NCBI RefSeq assembly: GCF_937616625.2
Contig: NC_065575.1
Span: forward strand, 27,589,001 to 27,653,000
DNA length: 64,000 nucleotides
Direction of reading: 5' to 3'
Origin: Mercurialis annua
Lineage: Eukaryota; Streptophyta; Magnoliopsida; Malpighiales; Euphorbiaceae
Numbering within the stretch: the stretch's first letter is position 1; each line of letters opens with the position of its first letter. The notes under the pieces are model-generated. The model had not been told where the DNA came from. It worked only from the letters and a program-made list of their open reading frames with translations, and ran no database searches. Position numbers and translations under genes: made by a program. This document shows, in pieces, positions 46,012-58,577 of the stretch.

Positions 46012-49000
46012 GTCGCGTCTCAAGTCTCTATAACGCGTCGTTTGGATGACCATGTTTATGTCGCGTCACAAGTCTCTCTAACGCTTCATTCCAATTACCT
46101 AAGCATGGTTAGATTATATTACGCGAAGTGTAGGTGAAAAGTGAAATAGATTATTCTGTCACGTCTCAAGTCTTTTTGACGTGTCGTTCGGATAACCTAA
46201 GCATGGTTAAGATATATTACGCAAAGAGTGCTTAAGAAGTGATTCTAGAATAGTATAACGTGTCTCAAGTCTCATTAACGCTGTTCCGATTACCTAAGCA
46301 TGGTTAGGTTATATTACCAAAGTGTGTGTTAAAAGTAATAATAGATTAGTATGTCCCGTCTGAAGTCTTTTTAACGCGTCGTTCCGATTACCAATGCATG
46401 GTTAGGATATATTACGCAAAGTATGCGTGAAAAGTGACGTTAGATTAGTATGTCGTGTCTCAGGTCTCTTTAACGAGTCATTCCGATTACCATACTTATG
46501 TCGTGTCACTAGTCTCTCTAACGCGTTGTGCCGATTACCTAAGCGTTAGGCTATATTACAGAAAGGGTGAGTTAAAAGTGACGCTAGAATACTATGTCGC
46601 ATCAAAAGTCTCTTTAACACGTCGTTCCGATTACCTAAGCATGGTTAAGGTTATATTACGCAAAGTGTGAGTGAAAAGTGATGCTAGATTAGTATGTCTT
46701 GTCATAAGTCTCTTTAACGCGTCGTTCTGATTACCTAAGCATGGTTAGGTTATATTACGCGAAGTGTGCGTGAAATGTGACGCTAGATTAGTATGTCGAG
46801 TCACAAGTCTATGTAACTCGTCGTTCCGATTACCTAAGCATGGTTAGGTTATATTATGCAACGTGTGCGTGAAAAGTGACGCTAGATTAGTATGTCGTGT
46901 CTCAAGTCTTTTTAACGCGTCAGTCCGATTACCGAAGCATGGTTAGGTTATATTACACAAAGTATGCGTTAAAAGTGACGCTCGATTAGTATGTCGTGAC
47001 TCAAGTCCCTTTAACGCGTCGTTCCGATTACCTAAGCATGGTTAGGTTACATTACACAAAGTGTGCGTGAAAAGTGACTATAGATTAGTATGTCGCGTCA
47101 CAGGTCTCTTTAACGCGTCGTTCTGATTACCTAATCATGGTTTGGTTATATTACGCAAAGAGTGCGTGAAAAGTGACGCTAGATTAGTATGTCGCGTTTC
47201 AAGTCTCTTTATCGCGTCGATCTGATTACTTCAGCATGGTTAGGTTATATCACACAAAGTGTGAGTAAAAAGTGACGCTAGATTAGTATGTCTTGTCACA
47301 AGTCTCTTTGACGCGTCATTCTGATTACCGAAGAATCGTTAGGTTATATTACGCAAGTTTACGTGATAAGTGACGCTAGATTAGTATGTCGCGTCTCAAG
47401 TCTCTTTGACGCGTCGTTTTGATTACTATGATTTTGTCGCGTCACAAATATCTTTAACGACTCGTTCCAATTACTTAAGTAGGTTAGGTTATATTACGAA
47501 AAGTGTGCGTTAAAAGTGACAATAGATTAGTATGTCGCGTCTGAAGTCTTTTTAACGCGTCGTTCTGATTACCTATGCAAGGTACGGTTATATTACGCAA
47601 AGTTTGCGTGAAAAGTGACGGTAGATTAGTATGTCGCGTCATAAGGCTCTCTAACGCGTCGTTCCGATTACCTAAGCGTTTGGATATATTACGGAAAGTG
47701 TGAGTTAAAAGTGACGCTAGATTACTATGTCACACCACAAGTCTCTTTAACGCGTCGTTCCGATTACCTAAGCCCAAATATTAAGCAAAGTGCGCGTGAA
47801 AAGTGACGCTAGATTAGTATGTTGCGTCTCAAGTCTCTATAACGCATCGTCGCGACTACCATGCTTATGTCGCATCACAAGTCTCCCTAGCGCATCGTTC
47901 CAATTACCTACACATGGTTAGTTTATATTACGAAGTATACGTGAATAGTGATAATAAATTAGTCTGTCACGTCTCAAGTCTTTTTGACTCGCCGTTCCGA
48001 TTACCTAAGCATGGTTAGGATAAATTACGCAAAGAGTGCGTAAAAAGTAATGCTAGGTTAGTATGTCGCGTCTCAAGTCTCTTTAACGCGTCGTTCCGAT
48101 TACTTAAGCATGGTTAGGTTATATTAATCAAAGTGTGCATGAAAAGTAACGCTAGATTAGTATGTCGTGTCACAAGTCTCTATGACGCGTCGTTTAATTA
48201 ATTAAGCATAATTTGGTTATATTACACAAAGTGTGCATGAAAAGTGACGCTAGATTAGTATGTCGTGTCACAAGTGTCTTTAACGCGTCGTTCCAACTAC
48301 CTAAGTATGGTTGGTTTTATTACTCAAAGTGTGCGTGAAAAGTGACGCTAGATTAGTATATTCATCTCAAGTCTCTTTAACGTGTCGGTCTGATTACATT
48401 AGCATGGTTACGTTATATTACACAAAGTATGAGTGAAATGTGACGCTAGATTAGTATATCGTGTCACAAGTCTCTTTAACGCGTCATTCTGATTACCTAA
48501 GCATGGTTAGGTTATATTACGCAAAGTTTGCGTGAAAAGTGACGCTAGAATAGTATGTCGCTTCTCAAGTCTCTTGGATGCGTCGTTTTGATTTCCATGA
48601 TTATCTCGCGTCACAAATATCTCTAACGCCTCGTTCCAATAACTTAAGCATAGTTTGGTTATATTACAAATAGTGTGTGTTAAAAGTTACAATAGATTAG
48701 TATGTTGCGTCTGAAGTCTTTTTAACGCGTCGTTCTTAATACCTACGCAAGGTTCAGATATATTATGCAAAGTGTGTGTGAAAAGTGACGGTAGATTAGT
48801 ATGTCGCGTCTCAAGTCTCTTTAACGAGTCATTTTTATTACCATGCTTATGTCACGTCACAAGTCTCTCTAAGGCGTCGTTCCGATTACTTAAGCGTTAT
48901 GTTATATTACGGAAAGTGTGAGTTAAAAGTGACGTTAGATTACTATGTCGCATCACAAGTCTCTTTAACTCATCGTTCCGATTACCTAAGCATGGTTAGG

Positions 49001-52000
49001 TTATATTACGCAACGTGTGCATGAAATGTGACGCTAGATTAGTATGTCGCATCACAAGTTTCTTTAACTCGTCGTTCCGATGACCTAAGCATGGTTAAGC
49101 CATATTACGCAAAGTGTGCGTGAAAAGTGACGCTAGATTAGTATGTCGCGTCTAAAGTCTCTTTAACGCGTCGGCCTGATTACCTAAGCGTGGTTAGGTT
49201 ATATTACACAGATTGTGCGTGAAAAGTGACACTAGATTATTATGTCGCGTCTCAAGTCTCATTAACGTGTTGTTCCGATTAACTAAGCATGGTTATGTTA
49301 TATTACGCAAAATGTGCCTGAAATGTGACGCTAGATTAGTTTGTCTCATCTCAAGTCACTTTAAAGCGTCATTTCGATTACCTAAGCATAGTTAGGTTAT
49401 ATTACGAGAAGTATGCGTGAAAACTGACGCTAAATTAGTATGTCGCGGCTCAAGTCCCTTTAACTCGTTGTTCCGATTTTCTAAGCATGTTTTGGTTATA
49501 CTACGCAATGTGTGCGTGAAATGTAACGCTAGATTAGTATGTCGCGACTCAAGTCTCTTTATTGCGTCGGTCCAATTACTTCAGCATGGTTAGATTATAT
49601 TACGCAAATTGTACGTGAAAAGTGACGCTAGATTAGTATGTCGCGTCACAAGTCTCTTTAACACGTCATTCTGATTACCTAAGCATGGTTAGGTTATATT
49701 ACGCTAAGTTTTCGTGAAAAGTGACGATAGATTAGTATGTCGCGTCTCAAGTCTCTTTAATGCGTCGTTCCGATTAACTAAGTGTGGTTAGGTTATATTA
49801 CGCAAAATGTGCGTGAAAAGGGACGCTAGATTAGTATGTTGCTTGTCAAGTCTCTTTAACTCATTGTTTCAATTACCATGGTTATGCCACGTCACAAGTC
49901 TTACTAACGCGCCGTTACGATTACCTAAGCATGATTAGGTTATGTTACGCAAATTGTGCGTGAAAAATGACGCTTGATTAGTATGTTGCGTCTCAAGTCT
50001 TCTTAACGTGTTGTTCCGATTACCTAAGCATGGTTAGGTTATATTACGCAAAGAAAGCGTAAAAAGTGACGCTAGATTAGTACGTCGCGTCTTAAATGTC
50101 TTTAACGCATCGTTCCGATTACCTAAGCATGGTTACATTATATTACGTAAAGTGTGCGTTAAAAGTGATAATAGATTAGTATGTCGCGTATCAATTTTTT
50201 TTAAAGCGTCGTTCTGATTACCTAAGCATGATTAGGTTATATTACGCAAAGTGTGCGTGAAAATTGACGCTATATTACTATGTCGCGTCACATGTTCCGA
50301 TTACCTAAGCATGTGTTATATTACGCAAATTGTGCGTAAAAGTGAAACTAGATTATTATGTCGCGTCTCAAGTCTCATTAATGTATCGTTCCGATTAACT
50401 AAGCATGGTTAGGTTATATTACGCAAAACGTGCTTGAAAAGTGACGCTAGATTAGTTTGTCGCATCTCAAGTCTCTTTAAAGCGTCATTCGATTACCTAA
50501 GCATGGTTAGGTTATATTACGCAAAGTGTGCGTGAAAGTGATGCTAGATTATTATGTCGCGTCTCAAGTCTCTTTAACGCGTCTTTTTAATTACCATGCA
50601 TATGTCACGTCACAAGTCTCACAAACGCGTCGTTCCAATTACCTAAGCATGGTTAGGTTATATTACACAAAGTGTGCGTGAAAAGTGACGCTAGATTAGT
50701 ATGTCGTGTCTCAAGTCTCTTTAGCGCGTCGTTCCGATTGCCTAAGCATGGTTATGTTATATTACGCAAAGTGGGCTTTAAAAGTGACATTATATTAGTA
50801 TGCCGCATCTCAAAACTTTTTAACGTGTTGTTGCGATTACCTAACTATGGTTAGGTTATATCAAGCAAAGTGTGCGTGAAAAGAGACACTAGATTAGTAT
50901 GTCGCATATCAAGTCTCTTTTACGCGTGGTTTCAATTACCATGCTAATGTCGCGTCACAAGTCTCTATAACGTGTCGTTCCGATTACCTATGGATGGTTG
51001 TTAGTCTATATTGTGCGAAGTGTGCGTAAAAAGTGACGCAAGATTAGTACATCACATCACAAGTCTCTCTAACGCATCGTTCCGATTACCGAAGCATGGT
51101 TAGGTTATATTACGCAAAGTGTGCGTGAAAAGTGACGCTAGATTAGTATGTCGTGACTCAAGTCCCTTTAACGCGTCAGTCTAATTACATAAGTATGGTT
51201 AGGTTATATTACGCAAATTGTGCGTGAAAAGCGACACTAGATTAGTATGTCGCATCACAAGTCTCTTTAACGCGTCGTTCTGATTACCTAAGCATGGTTA
51301 GGTTATATTACGCAAAGAGTGCATGAAAAGTGACTCTGGATTAGTATGTTGCGTCTCAAGTCTCTTTAACGCGTCGTTTCGATTACCTAAGCATGGTTAG
51401 GTTATATTACGCAAAGTGTGCGTGAAAAGTGACGCTAGATTAGTATGTCGCGTCTCAAGTCTCTTTAACGCGCCTGTCCGATTACTTCAGCGTGGTTAGG
51501 TTATATTATGCAAATTGTGCATGAAAAGTAACGCTAGATTAGTTTGCCGCGCCTCAATTCTCTTTAACACATCGTTCCGATTACCTAAGCATGGTTAGGT
51601 TATACTACGCAAAGTCTGCCTGAAAAGTGACAATAGATTAGTATGTCGAGCCTCAAGTCTTTTTAACGAGTCGTTCTGATTACCTAAACATGGTTAGGTT
51701 ATATTACGCAAAGAGTGAGAAAAAAGTGACGCTAGATTAGTATGTCGCATCTCAAATGTCTTTAAGGCGTCGTTCATTACCTAAGCATGGCTAGGTTATA
51801 TTACGCAAAATTTGCGTGGAAAGTGACCCTATATTTGTATGTCAGGTCACAGGTCTCATTAATGCTTCTTTCCCGATTACCTAAGCATGGTTAGGTTATA
51901 TTACACAAAGTGTGCGTGAAAAGTGACGCTAAATTAGTATGTCACGTAACAAGTCTCTTTAACGCGTCGTTCCAATTAATATAAGCATCGTTAGGTTATA

Positions 52001-55000
52001 TTAGGCAAAGTGTGCGTGAAAAGTGACGCTAGATTAGTATGTCGCGTCTTAAGTCTCATCAACACGTTGTTCCGATTAATTAAGCATGGTTAGGTTTTAT
52101 TACACAAAATGTGCGTGAAAACTGACTCTAGATCGGTATGTTGCATATTAAGACTCTTTAACGCGTCGTTTCGATTACTTAAGCATGGTTAGGTTATATT
52201 ACGAAAAGTGTGCGTGAAAAGCGGCGCTAGATTAGTATGTCGCATCTCAAGTCTCTTTAACGCGTTGTTTCCATTACCATGATTATGTCGCGTCACAAGT
52301 CTCACTAACGCGCCATTCGGATTACCTAAGCATGGTTAGGTTATATTACGCAAAGTGTGCTTGAAAAGTGACGCTAGATTAGTATGTCGCGTCTGAAGTC
52401 TCTGTAAAGCGTCGTTTCGGTTACCATGCTCATGTTGCGTCACAAGTCTCTCTAACTCGTCGTTCCAATTACCTAAGCATGGTTAGTAAAGTGTTCGTGA
52501 AAACTTACAATAGGTTAATCTGTCGTGTCTCAAGTCTATTTGACCCGTCGTTCCTATTACCTAAGCTTGGTTAGGGTATATTACGCAAAGAGTATGTAAA
52601 AAGTGATGCTAGATTAGTATGACGTGACTTAAGTCTCTTTAACGCGTCGTTCCGATTACCTATGCATGGTTTGGTCATATTACGCAAAGTGTGTGTTAAA
52701 AGTGACAATAGATTAGTATGTCGCGTCTGAAGTCTTTTTAAGGCGTCGTTCCAATTACCTAAGCATGGTTAGGTTATATTACACAAAGTGTGCGTGAAAA
52801 GTGACGGTAGATTCGTATGTCGTGTCTCAAGTGTCTTTAACGCGTCGTTTTGATTACCATGCTTATGTCGCGTCACAAGTCTCTCTAACACGTCGTTGCA
52901 ATTATATAAGCATGGTTAGGTTATATTACGCAAAGTGTGCGTAAAAAGGACGCTAGATTACTATGTCGAGTCTCAAGTTTCTTTAACGCGTCGTTTCGAT
53001 TACCATGCATATGTCGCGTCACGAGCCTCCCTAACGCGTCGTTACGATTACCTAAGCATTGTTAGGTTATATTATGGAAAGTGTGCGTTAAAAGTGAAGC
53101 TAGATTACTATGTCGCGTCACACGTCTCTTTAACGCGTCGTTCCGATTATCTAAGTATGGTTAGGTTATATTACGCAAAGTGTGCATTAAAAGTGACGCT
53201 ATTTTAGTATGTCGCGTCACAAGTCTCTCTAACGCGTCGTTCCGATTACCTAAGCATGGTTTGGTTATATTATTGAAAGTGTGCGTTAAAAGTGACGCTA
53301 GATTACAATGTTGCGTCACAAGTCTCTTTAACGCGTCGTTCCGATTTCCTAAGCATGGTTAGGTTATATTGCGCAAAGTGTGCGTGAAAAGTGACTATAG
53401 ATTAGTATGTCGCGTCACAGGTGGATTTAATGCGTGGTTCTAATTACCTAATCATGGTTTGGTTATATTACGCAAAGTGTGCGTGAAAAGTGACGCTAGA
53501 TTAGTATGTTGCTTCACAAGTCTCTTTAACTCGTCGTTCTGATACCTAAGCATGGTTTGGTTATATTATGCAAAATGTGCGTGAAAAAAGACGCTAGATT
53601 AGTATGTCGCGTCTCAAGTCTCTTTAACGTGTCGGTCTGATTACTTCAGCATGGATAGGTTATATTACGCAAAGTGTGTGTGAAAAGTAACGCTAGAATA
53701 GTATGTCACGTCACAAATCTCTTTAACGCATCGCTCTAATTACCTAAGCATGGTTTGGTTATATTACGCAAAGTTTGCATGAAAAGTGACGCTAGATTAT
53801 TATGTCGTGTATCAACTCTCTTTAACGCGTCGTTCCGATTACCATGATTATGTCGCATCACAAGTCTCTCTAACGTGTCGTTCCGATTACCTAAGCATGG
53901 TTAAAAGTGACTCTACATTATTATTTCGCCTTACAAGTTTCTTTAACGAATAGTTCGGCTTACTTATGCATGGGTTATTTTACGCAAAGTATGCGTGAAA
54001 AGTGACGCTAGATTAGTATGTCGCGTCTCTAGTCTCATCAATGCGTTGTTCCAATTATCTAAGTATGGTAAGGTTATATTACGCAAAATGTGCGTGAATA
54101 GTGACTCTAGATTAGTATTTCGCATCTCAAGTCTCTTTAACGCGTCGTTTCGATTACCTAAGCATGGTTAGGTTATATTACACAAAGTGTGCGTGAAAAG
54201 TGACGGTAGATTCGTATGTCGTGTCTCAAGTCTCTTTAACGCGTCGTTTTGATTACCAAGCTTATGTCGCGTCACAAGTCTCTCTAACACGTCGTTCCGA
54301 TTACATAAGCATGGTTAGGTTATATTACGCAAAGTGTGCGTATAAAGGACGCTAGATTACTATGTCGAGTCTCAAGTTTCTTTAACACGTCGTTTTGATT
54401 ACCATGGTTATGTCGCGTCACGAGTCTCTCTAGCGCGTAGTTACGATTACCTAAGCATGTTTAGGTTATATTATGGAAAGTGTGCGTTAAAAGTGAAGCT
54501 AAATTACTATGTCGCGTCACACGTCTCTTTAACGCGTCGTTTCGATTACCTAAGTATGGTTAGGTTAAATTACACAAAGTGTGCGTGAAGAGTGACGCTA
54601 TATTAATATGTAGCGTCATAAGTCTCTCTGACGCGTCGTTCCGATTACCTAAGCATGGTTAGGTTATATTATTGAAAGTGTGCGTTAAAAGTGACGCTAG
54701 ATTACAATGTCGCGTCACAAGTCTCTTTAACGCGTCGTTCCGATTTCCTAAGCATGGTTAGGTTATATTATTGAAAGTGTGCGTTAAAAGTGATGCTAGA
54801 TTACAATGTCGCGTCACAAGTCTCTTTAACGCGTCGTTCCGATTTCCTAAGCATGGTTAGGTTATATTGCGCAAAGTGTGCGTGAAAAGTGACTGTAGAT
54901 TAGTATGTCGCGTCAAAGGTCGATTTAACTCGTCGTTCTGATTACCTAATCATGGTTTGGTTATATTACGCAAAGTGTGCGTGAAAAGTGACGCTAGATT

Positions 55001-58000
55001 AGTATGTCACTTCTCAAGTCTCTTTAACGCGTCGGTCCAATTACTTCAGCATGGATATGTTATATTACGCAAAGTGTGCGTGAAAAGTAATGCTAGATTA
55101 GTATGTCACTTCACAAATCTCTTTAACGCATCGCTCTAATTACTTAACCATGGTTTGGTTATATTATGCAAAGTTTGCATGAAAAGTGACGCTAGATTAG
55201 TATGTTAAGTATCAAGTCTCTTTCACGCGTCGTTCCGATTACCATGATTATGTCGCGTCACAAGTCTCTCTAACGTTCCGATTACCTAAGCATGGTTAAA
55301 AGTGACTCTACATTACTATTTCGCGTTACAAGTTTCTTTAACGAATAGTTCGGCTTACCTATGCATGGGTTATATTACGCAAAGTGTTCGTGAAAAGTGA
55401 CGCTAGATTAGTATGTCACGTCTCTAGTCTCATCAAAGCGTTGTTCCAATTATCTAAGTATGGTTACGTTATATTACGATAAATGTGCGTGAAAAGTGAC
55501 TCTAGAATAGTATTTCGCATCTCAAGTGTCTTTAACGCGTCGTTTCGATTACCTAAGCATGGTTTGGTTATCATACGCAAAGTGTGCGTGAAAAGTGATG
55601 CTAGATTAGTATATCGTGTCTCAAGTCTCTTTAACGGGTCATTCTGATTACCTAAGCATGGTTAGGTTAACGCAAAATGTGCGTGAAAATTGACGCTAGA
55701 TTAGTATGTCGCATCTCAAGTCTCTTTAACGCGTCGTTTCGATTACCTAAGCATTCTTAGGTTATATTATGCAAAGTGTGCGTAAAAAGTGACGCTCGAT
55801 TAGTATGTCATGTCTCAAGTCTCTGTAATGCGTCCTTTTAATTACCATGCTTATTTTGCGTCACAAGTCTCACTAACGCGCCGTTTCGAATTACCTAAGC
55901 ATGGTTAGGTAATATTACGCAAAGTGTGCATGAAAAGTGACGCTAGATTCGTACGTCTTAAGTCTGTATAATGCATCATTTCGATTACCATACATATGTC
56001 GCGTCACAATTCTCTCTAACGCGTTGTTCCAATTACTTAAGCATGGTTAGTTTGTATTACGCATAGTGTACGTGAAAAGTTACAATAGATTAGTCTGTCG
56101 CGTCTCAAGTCTTTTTGACGCATCGTTCCGATTACCTAAGAATGGTTATGATATATTACGCAAAGAGTGTGTAAGAAGTGATGCTTGGTTAGTATGACGT
56201 GTCTCAAGTCTTTAATGCGTCGTTCCAGTTGCCTAAGCATGGTTAGGTTATATTACGCCAAGTGTGTGTTAAAAGTGTCAATATATTAGTATGTCGTGTC
56301 TGAAGTCTTTTTAACTCATCGTTCCGATTACCTATGCATGGTTATGTTATATTACACAAAGTATGCGTGAAAAGTGACGGTAGATTAGTATGGTCTCAAG
56401 TCTCTTTAACGTGTCGTTTCGATTACCATGCTTATATCGCGTCAAAAGTCTCTCTAACGTGTCGTTCCGATTACCTAAGCATTTAGGTTATATTACGCAA
56501 AGTGTGCGTGAAATGTGACGCTAGATTCGTATGTCGTGTCACAAGTCTCTTTAACTCGTCGTTCTGATTACCTAATCATGGTTTGGTTATATTACGCAAA
56601 GTATGTGTTAGAAGTGACGCTAGATTAGTATATTACGCATCAAGACTCTTTAACGCGCCGGTCAGATTACTTCGGCATGATTAGACTATATTACGCAAAG
56701 TGTTCCTTAAAAGTAACACTAGATTAGTATGTCGCGTCATAAGTCTCTTTAACGCGTCGTTCCGATTACCTAAGCATGGTTTGGTTATATTACGCAAAGT
56801 TTGCGTGAAAAGTAACGCTAGATTAGTATGTCGCATCTTAAGTCTCTTTAACGTGTCGTTTCGATTATCATGATTATGTCGCGTCACAAATCTCTCTAAC
56901 GCTTTGTTCCGATTACCTAAGCATGATTAGGTTATATTACACCGAGTGTGCATGAAAAGTGACAATAGTATGTCGCATCTCAAGTATTTTTAACGCGTTG
57001 TTTCGATTACCATGCTTATGTCACGTCACAAGTCTCTCTAACGTGTCGTTCCAATTAACTAAACATGGTTAGGTTATATTACTCAAAGTGTGCGTTAAAA
57101 GAGACACTATATTACAATATTGCGTCACAAATCTCTTTAACGCGTCCTTACGTTTATTATGCATGGGTTATTACACAAAGTTTGCGTGAAAAGTGACGGT
57201 AGATTAGTATATCGCGTCTCAAGTCTTATTAACGCGTCGTTCAGATTAACTAAATATGGTTAGGTTATATTACGCAAAATGTGAGTGAAAAGTAACGCTA
57301 GATTAGTATGTCGCATCTCAAAGTCTCTTTAACGCGTCGTTTCGATTACCTAAGCATGGTTAGGTTATATTACGCAAAGTGTGCGTGAAAAATTACGCTA
57401 GATTAGTATGTCGCGTCACAGGTCTTATTAACGCGTCGTTACGATTAACTAAGTATGGTTAGGTTATATTACGCAAACTGTGCGTGAAAAGTAACGCTAG
57501 ATTAGTATGTCGCGTCTCAAGTCTCTTTAACGCGTTGTTTCAATTACCATGCTTATGTCGCGTCACAAGTCTCACTAACTCGCCGTTCAGATTACCTAAG
57601 CATGGTTAGGTTATATTACGCAAAGTGTGCGTGAAAAGTGATGCTAGATTAGTATGTCGCGTCTCAAGTATCTGCAATGCGTTGTTTCGATTACCATGCA
57701 TATGTCGCGTCACAAGTCTCTCTAATACGTCGTTCCAATGACCTAAGCATGGTTAGTTTATTTTTTGCCAAGTGTTCGTGAAAAGTTAAAATAGATTATT
57801 TTGTCGCGTCTCAAGTCTTTTTGACGCGTCGTTCTGATTACCTAAGCATGGTTAGGATATATTACGCAAAGAGTGCGTAAAAAGTGATGCTAGATTAGTA
57901 TGACATGCCTCAAGTCGCTTTATCGCGTCGTTCCGACTACCTAAGCATGGTTATGTTATATTACACAAAGTGTGTGTCAAAAGTGACAATAGATTAGTGT

Positions 58001-58577
58001 GTTGTGTCTGAAATCTTTTTAACGTGTCGTTCCGATTACCTATGCATGGTTAGGTTATATTACGCATAGTCTGCGTGAAAAGTGACAGTAGATTAGTATG
58101 TCGCGTCTCAAGTCTCTTTAACGTGTCGTTTTGATTACCATGCTTATGTCGCGTCAAAAGTCTCTCTAAAGCGTCGTTCCGATTACCTAAGCATAGTTAG
58201 GTTATTTTACGCAAAGTGTGCATACAATGTGACGCTAGATTAGTATGTCGCGTCACAAGTCTCCTTAACTCGTCGTTCCGATTACCTAAGCATGGGTTAG
58301 GTTATCTTACGCAAAGTGTGCGTGAAAAGTGACGCTAGATTAGTATGTCATGTCTCAAGTCTCTTTATCCCGTCGGTCTAATTACTTCAGAATGGTTAGC
58401 TTATATTACGCAAAGTGTTCGTGAAAAGTGACGCTAGATTAGTATGTCGAGTCACAAATCTCTTTAACGCATAGTTCCGATTAACTAAGCATGGTTAGAT
58501 TATATTACGCAAAGTTTGCATGAGAAGTGACGCTAGATTAGTATGTCGTGTCTCAACTCTCTTTAACGTGTTGTTTC
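46012..58577 (-). repeat. Second inverted 99/147-bp satellite array
   Basis: 12.6 kb continuing the inverted array after the solo LTR. Unit types and orientation are as in 27488-44292. At 54661 and 54760 two 99-bp units are almost identical, showing recent local duplication. The array ends at GTTTC (58573-58577), where the next LTR begins. No gene found. Confidence 0.95.
52950..55750 (-). repeat. Tandem higher-order block, period about 1.4 kb
   Basis: Unit variants in the same order occur twice: AAGGACGCTAGATTACTATG at 52947 and again near 54346, offset 1399, and the rare variant GTTCGGCTTAC at about 53950 and 55350. The same series also appears once at about 28310-29340, and its upstream part at 30060-30900, so distant parts of the array share ancestry. 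Confidence 0.7.
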
